From the NCBI RefSeq assembly GCF_029227915.1, contig NC_079879.1:19603001-19667000 (forward strand): a DNA stretch of 64,000 nucleotides. The letters run 5' to 3'. Origin of the DNA: Hydractinia symbiolongicarpus (lineage: Eukaryota > Cnidaria > Hydrozoa > Anthoathecata > Hydractiniidae). The notes beneath the pieces were generated by a model that saw only the letters and a program-made list of their open reading frames with translations, had not been told where the DNA came from and made no database searches. This document shows positions 60,157 to 64,000 of this stretch, piece after piece; within the stretch, counting starts at the first letter, position 1; every line of letters starts with the position of its first letter. Position numbers and translations under genes: made by a program.

Positions 60157-62966
60157 TTATATGTTCATATCTTCAGTTTTAACTTTTGTAGGCTCTTTCG
60201 ATTTCCTTCTCCAAAACGTGTAACTGTTTACACGACACTCTTCGGCTTGTTTCTTTAAACCCTCATATAACTCCACTTTCTTCATGACCGACTGCGTACG
60301 CTTTTGCAAGCGACGAAGATCTTCAGCTGGAAACAAAAAGAAAACACAATCCCACTACCTACACACAAACTACAGCCAGGTAAAATCACAACCCTCGCAA
60401 AGTTTGACAGGTTATTTCAAAATCACTTTCTCGAAACCAAAGTGTAAACAAAGAAATCAGTTTTTTTAAAAAACAAAATTTCATCTGGCATTTTTGTTGG
60501 CTATCGACTCAGAAAAACACCATAAAAATGTGAAAAATAAAGGCAAACATTAGCGTTTATATTCTTCCCAGTTAGTGGCGCTCGATTACCCTGGCCTTTT
60601 ACATCTAACAAGCGTTAAAAAAAATAAAGTACAAATAAGTTCAAAATAATACAGATAAAAATAAAACTACAAATATACAAGTATTCACCTTCGGTATCTT
60701 TCTCTCCGGTGCTCGTCTTCGCTAAAACTGCATGTCCTTTGTAGTCGTAACCAGCGAAAGAGCTCGACAATCGCGTATTTTTCGATTTTTCAGGAGTATT
60801 ATTACCGAGCATTTCATTGCTTTTATGGCGCATGGGGAGGTTTCGCTTCTTGGAAGATTTTTCCGACGAACTGTGCTCTATATCACTGTTGCGGAATTCT
60901 GTTTCAGAGTTTCTATTCATATCATCCTCGATTGCTTTAGCGAGGATTTCTTTCACTTTTTCTTGCTGAGCGATACGCACGTCAATGTCTTTAGGTTTCA
61001 CGGTTGCCGTAAGATTTTCATCGCTCTTAGAAACAAGTCTCTCTTTTTTACTTGGCTCTTCACTCGATTTGGATTTAAAAAACCTATTTCGAAACGAACT
61101 GCTTCTTTTTACAGAACTACTTTTTTTTATGGACGAGTCTTTACTAGAGTTACTACGACGTAGTGCACTGGGAAGTTTCAACGAACTGCTTCTCCTTACA
61201 GATGCTAGCAACTTGGGTTTTTTAGTGTTCTCCTCTTTATTTACTACAGTGTCTGTCTGTTTCGTTGATACTTCTTGTGCAGGCGGTGGATCAGTCTGGT
61301 CGGATGCTAAAGTGTCGGCGAGTGTTTCTTCCTCTATAGTGGAAACGTCCACCTTTTTAACTAATTCTGTCTTTGGCGTCGTTTCCTCTTTCAATGTATT
61401 TCCATCTGAATGCGTGTCTGTTTCTTCGGTAGGTTTTCCTTCTTTAAGTTCATCTCCGCTTTGTGAGATATTCTGAGCGATTTCCAAACTAATTCCACTA
61501 CCAATACTCATTCCTCGCGTTTGAACATTATCCTCAGCAACAGAATTTGCATCATCTTCTCGCTCTATATCTTTAGGTAATGTCCCCATTTGGCTTACAG
61601 AATCATTCGGACCAAGAGATAAAATATCACTCGCACTGTCCGTAAACCTTGGAGTTGTTGCGGTGGTAGTAGAGCACTTATCAAGTAATTTTCCTTCGGA
61701 GTGATGTAACTTTTTAGGAGCTGCCCCGAGAGGTCTAAAACCCTCCGGTACAGAGGTTCGTTTTCGTAGCATTTGGTTACGCATAGAAATCCCCCTTGCA
61801 TACATATCGACTAAATGAAATATAGAATCACCTTCCAGTGTATTGAACGTATAGACACCTTTTCCATGATCGCATTTCTCGCCGGCTTCAAAAGAAAATT
61901 TGGTCCTTCCACGACCATATCGTCGTAGATATTGGATTGGCCATTCACACACAGGCGATTGCGACGGGATATCAATTAAAGTTAAATTCAACGGACTAAT
62001 CTGTAACAAGTACGTGCCATTCATGCCAGCTTTTTGTGAAGCTATTGTGGCTCTAATAGTCACGGGATAGCTCGATCCTATAACACGAAAAATAAATCGA
62101 TTAAAAACAGCTATTCTTTTCTATTGTTTTTAAGATTTTTAATTTAACGGTCTTAAAACATTACTTCGATTACAGGGGACAATGTGAACAAGATAATTGA
62201 ATTCAACAATCTACAGTGTTTTTCAAACATTTTTATGTGATTTCAATGTAGCGAAATCGATTTTTTTACAGATTTAGTAAGGTAAGGTCTGGTGCAATCC
62301 CGATAGCTTTATGGTTGCCTGCTAAAATGGCAGCGGAAGCACCAAAATGCCTGACACATATTTGTGTAAGGGCTGCTAATAAGTCACTACAAGAATTTGT
62401 TTTCTACCCCACTACCCATGGATTATTGTGAATAATATCATGCAACTAAACGTCGTTGTTTTCAAACGTTTATAAAACATTTTATCTAAAAAAGTTTTAA
62501 TTAACCCCCACATTAATCGACCCCGTCCTTGCCACAAAACAAAGTGAAGAAAGTATAAACCAAACTATTAGGAGTTGTTACCGTTTTTTTTAAAAAAAAA
62601 GAACTGCGTCACAATAAAATTACAGATAACCTTTGTTGCAGATTCCCTTTCTGTGTATTAACGCCACCTATATGTGAATTTCCCAAAAAAAGGTCATAAA
62701 TTAACTGTATCAAAATAAATATATACAAAAAATGTCCAGGAATTCCAGGATATCATTGAAAAAACACCTTGTCAGGGATTACTGGTTTGTATAAATTGCA
62801 TTTTTACCTTCGGTTACTGTCGACGCCATGCTGGAATTGTCATCAAATCCTGATTCAAATGAAACTAAACTGGATAACTCTGACGCTACTGAAGACGTTA
62901 ATGTTCGCTGAAGTTGTTCTGTGGATCCCTGTGTACCATCAACACTGGTCGTATCATTTAAAGCAC
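60157..62966 (-). CDS. DOK: DOK-family docking protein (3' three exons; 5' end outside or unseen)
   Basis: Exons on the minus strand: 62966-62808, 62077-60689 and 60326-60157 (TAA at 60159-60157), all with AG/GT borders and matching phase; 571 codons visible. Exon 2 opens with an IRS-type PTB domain: VTIRATIASQKAGMNGTYLL, LNLTLID, WPIQYLRRYGRGRTKFSFEA, GEKCDHGKGVYTFNT and GDSIFHLVDM. RRYGR..FSFEAG..C..G.G...F.T..G..IF is the DOK PTB signature, which binds phosphotyrosine peptides of receptor kinases. The following ~350 residues are Ser/Thr/Lys-rich with SSLKLPSALRRSNSSK-type basic-Ser repeats. The last exon is a short helical tail (LRRLQKRTQSVMKKVELYEG). No PH domain is seen; its exons should lie upstream, beyond the RTE copy at 63263. 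The tail has few Tyr, unlike vertebrate DOK1/2. Confidence 0.85.
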
Positions 62967-63262
62967 CTGTATATACAAAATAGTACAATTCCTATAACAA
63001 TAGGACTGTTAAATAACAAATGCAATTTTTTTTATTTACTTTGCACAATATAAATTTGTTCTAAGAATCCTACAGTATATCTCTAGAGCAAAAAAGATCT
63101 AAAAGGATTCTTGAAAGACATTAATAAAGTAAATCCAGGACACCAAGACAACATGTATGAAACCTGGACAATCTCGGTCAAGTTGGATAGTTAGGATTAC
63201 TATTTTCCACACACCAAGCTTCAGAAAATAGCAAAAATGAAAAAAGGGCAGGGATAAATCAT
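62967..63262. other. Intron of the DOK gene
   Basis: AT-rich, no exon recognised between the acceptor at 62967 and the RTE copy. Confidence 0.4.
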
Positions 63263-64000
63263 CATCAGCATCATTCTCGGCTTAACGTCCGTTGTTGGAC
63301 GGGGTATATTGACGCTCTTCCAATCTGATCTAGACTGTGTTAGATCTAAACTCAACTTCCTCTGTATCAAGTCTGTCTTTAAACCCTCCTGCCAAAGTCT
63401 TTCTCAGTCTGCCTCTGGGCTTTGCCCAAGGAACTATCAAGTCTCTACACTTTCTTACCCAATTATCCTCCTCCATTCTTTCCAATTGCCACAGCCAATT
63501 CAATCTTCTTAACTGGATAACATCTTTAATTCTACAGATACTTAGCCTGCTTCTTAGCTCATCTGAACTCTTTCTGTCTCTCAGACTGGCGTTACACATC
63601 CACCTAACCATTCTCATATCATTCTTTTCTAAACGGTCAAGATCTTCCTGCTTCACTGCCCATGTCTCACTACCATACAACATAACACTTCTTACACAGG
63701 CCTCATATAACCTACCTTTTACCTCAATTGACAAGACTCTGCTAGTTAACAAAGGAAGTAACTCTCTGAACTTTTTCCAAGCAGAACCTATCCTGCAAGT
63801 AACACTTCTTCCAACACCCCCTTCACTGCCCAACATATCACCTAAGTAACAGAAGTTCTCAACTATATCTAATGAGCAACTGTTGTACATCCTTATAGCT
63901 GGAAATACTTCATTCTCTATAATCTCACCTTTGCAACGCTTGCATATTTTCACCAATACTACTGCACTTCTTATGTATCCAATGCTTGCAAGTCTGACAA
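63263..64000 (-). mobile_element. Second copy of the PHD-finger RTE family (truncated by window edge)
   Basis: Near-identical to 43186-44000. The 3' tail is (ATG)n with one interruption (ATGATGCTGATGATG), and the 3' block lacks the CCATGCTAGCATGG palindrome (17-18 bp missing at ~63293). An RT C-terminal frame (63330-63956) reads NFCYLGDMLGSEGGVGRS, YGSETWAVKQEDLDRLEKND, RRLNWLWQLERM. About 25-30 bp of the PHD region are deleted at ~63950, and the C-terminal end is frameshifted (LAGGFKDRLDTEEVEF). It lies in the DOK upstream intron/flank, antisense to + and parallel to DOK. Confidence 0.85.

Noticed and set aside
60732-61476. Plus-strand frames opposite the DOK exon
   Set aside because: Mirror frames of the Ser-rich DOK coding exon; no independent evidence.

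Overview
This is a eukaryotic, AT-rich, intron-bearing animal window dominated by transposable elements. The best fit is a cnidarian (a sponge or other early-branching animal cannot be excluded). The reasons are an animal DOK-type docking protein, an IP6 kinase, a beta-helix/Cys-rich/multi-TM protein of a kind I associate with cnidarians and sponges, and a mix of Helitron (endonuclease type), RTE, CR1-like, Penelope-like, THAP/DDE and piggyBac-like elements. There are no bacterial-style operons. Genes were assembled by eye from AG/GT splice sites with matching codon phase, because most exons are shorter than a typical long ORF.

Layout. 1-712 (-): first two exons of a Ser-rich gene that runs off the left edge. 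4.0-4.2 kb: a small inverted-repeat element. 4.3-10.6 kb (-): a decayed autonomous Helitron with a herpes-tegument-like (C76) cysteine peptidase domain, HUH Rep, PIF1-type helicase and C-terminal EEP endonuclease, and a 28-30 bp tandem array beyond its 5' coding end. 13.0-16.9 kb: copies of a TTAA/CCCTATT (piggyBac-like) MITE, a CR1-like tail, SINE-like repeats and a candidate small gene. 17.5-20.7 kb (+): an intact 1059-codon membrane protein. 21.8-23.8 kb: two nested TIR elements, each with a clean target-site duplication. 24.6-25.2 kb (-): Penelope GIY-YIG fragment. 27.1-31.1 kb (+): complete six-exon inositol hexakisphosphate kinase gene. 33.1-34.7 kb: broken THAP + DDE transposase and a convergent second ORF. 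39.0-53.5 kb (+): a seven-exon coiled-coil gene whose C-terminal domain resembles Csm1/Pcs1 monopolin; an RTE retrotransposon with a PHD finger inside its reverse transcriptase sits in its second intron. 55.4-57.4 kb (+): decayed CR1-like LINE. 59.26-59.4 kb (+): orphan terminal exon. 60.2-63.0 kb (-): 3' part of a DOK-family adaptor gene. 63.26-64.0 kb (-): second copy of the same RTE family, cut by the window edge.

The host genes belong to unrelated processes (inositol pyrophosphate signalling, probable chromosome/kinetochore biology, tyrosine-kinase docking, a surface receptor-like protein) and show no sign of functional clustering. The most interesting items are the probable animal Csm1-like gene, the PHD finger inside the RTE polymerase, the peptidase-bearing endonuclease Helitron, and the nested MITEs. 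No RNA gene or CRISPR was seen.
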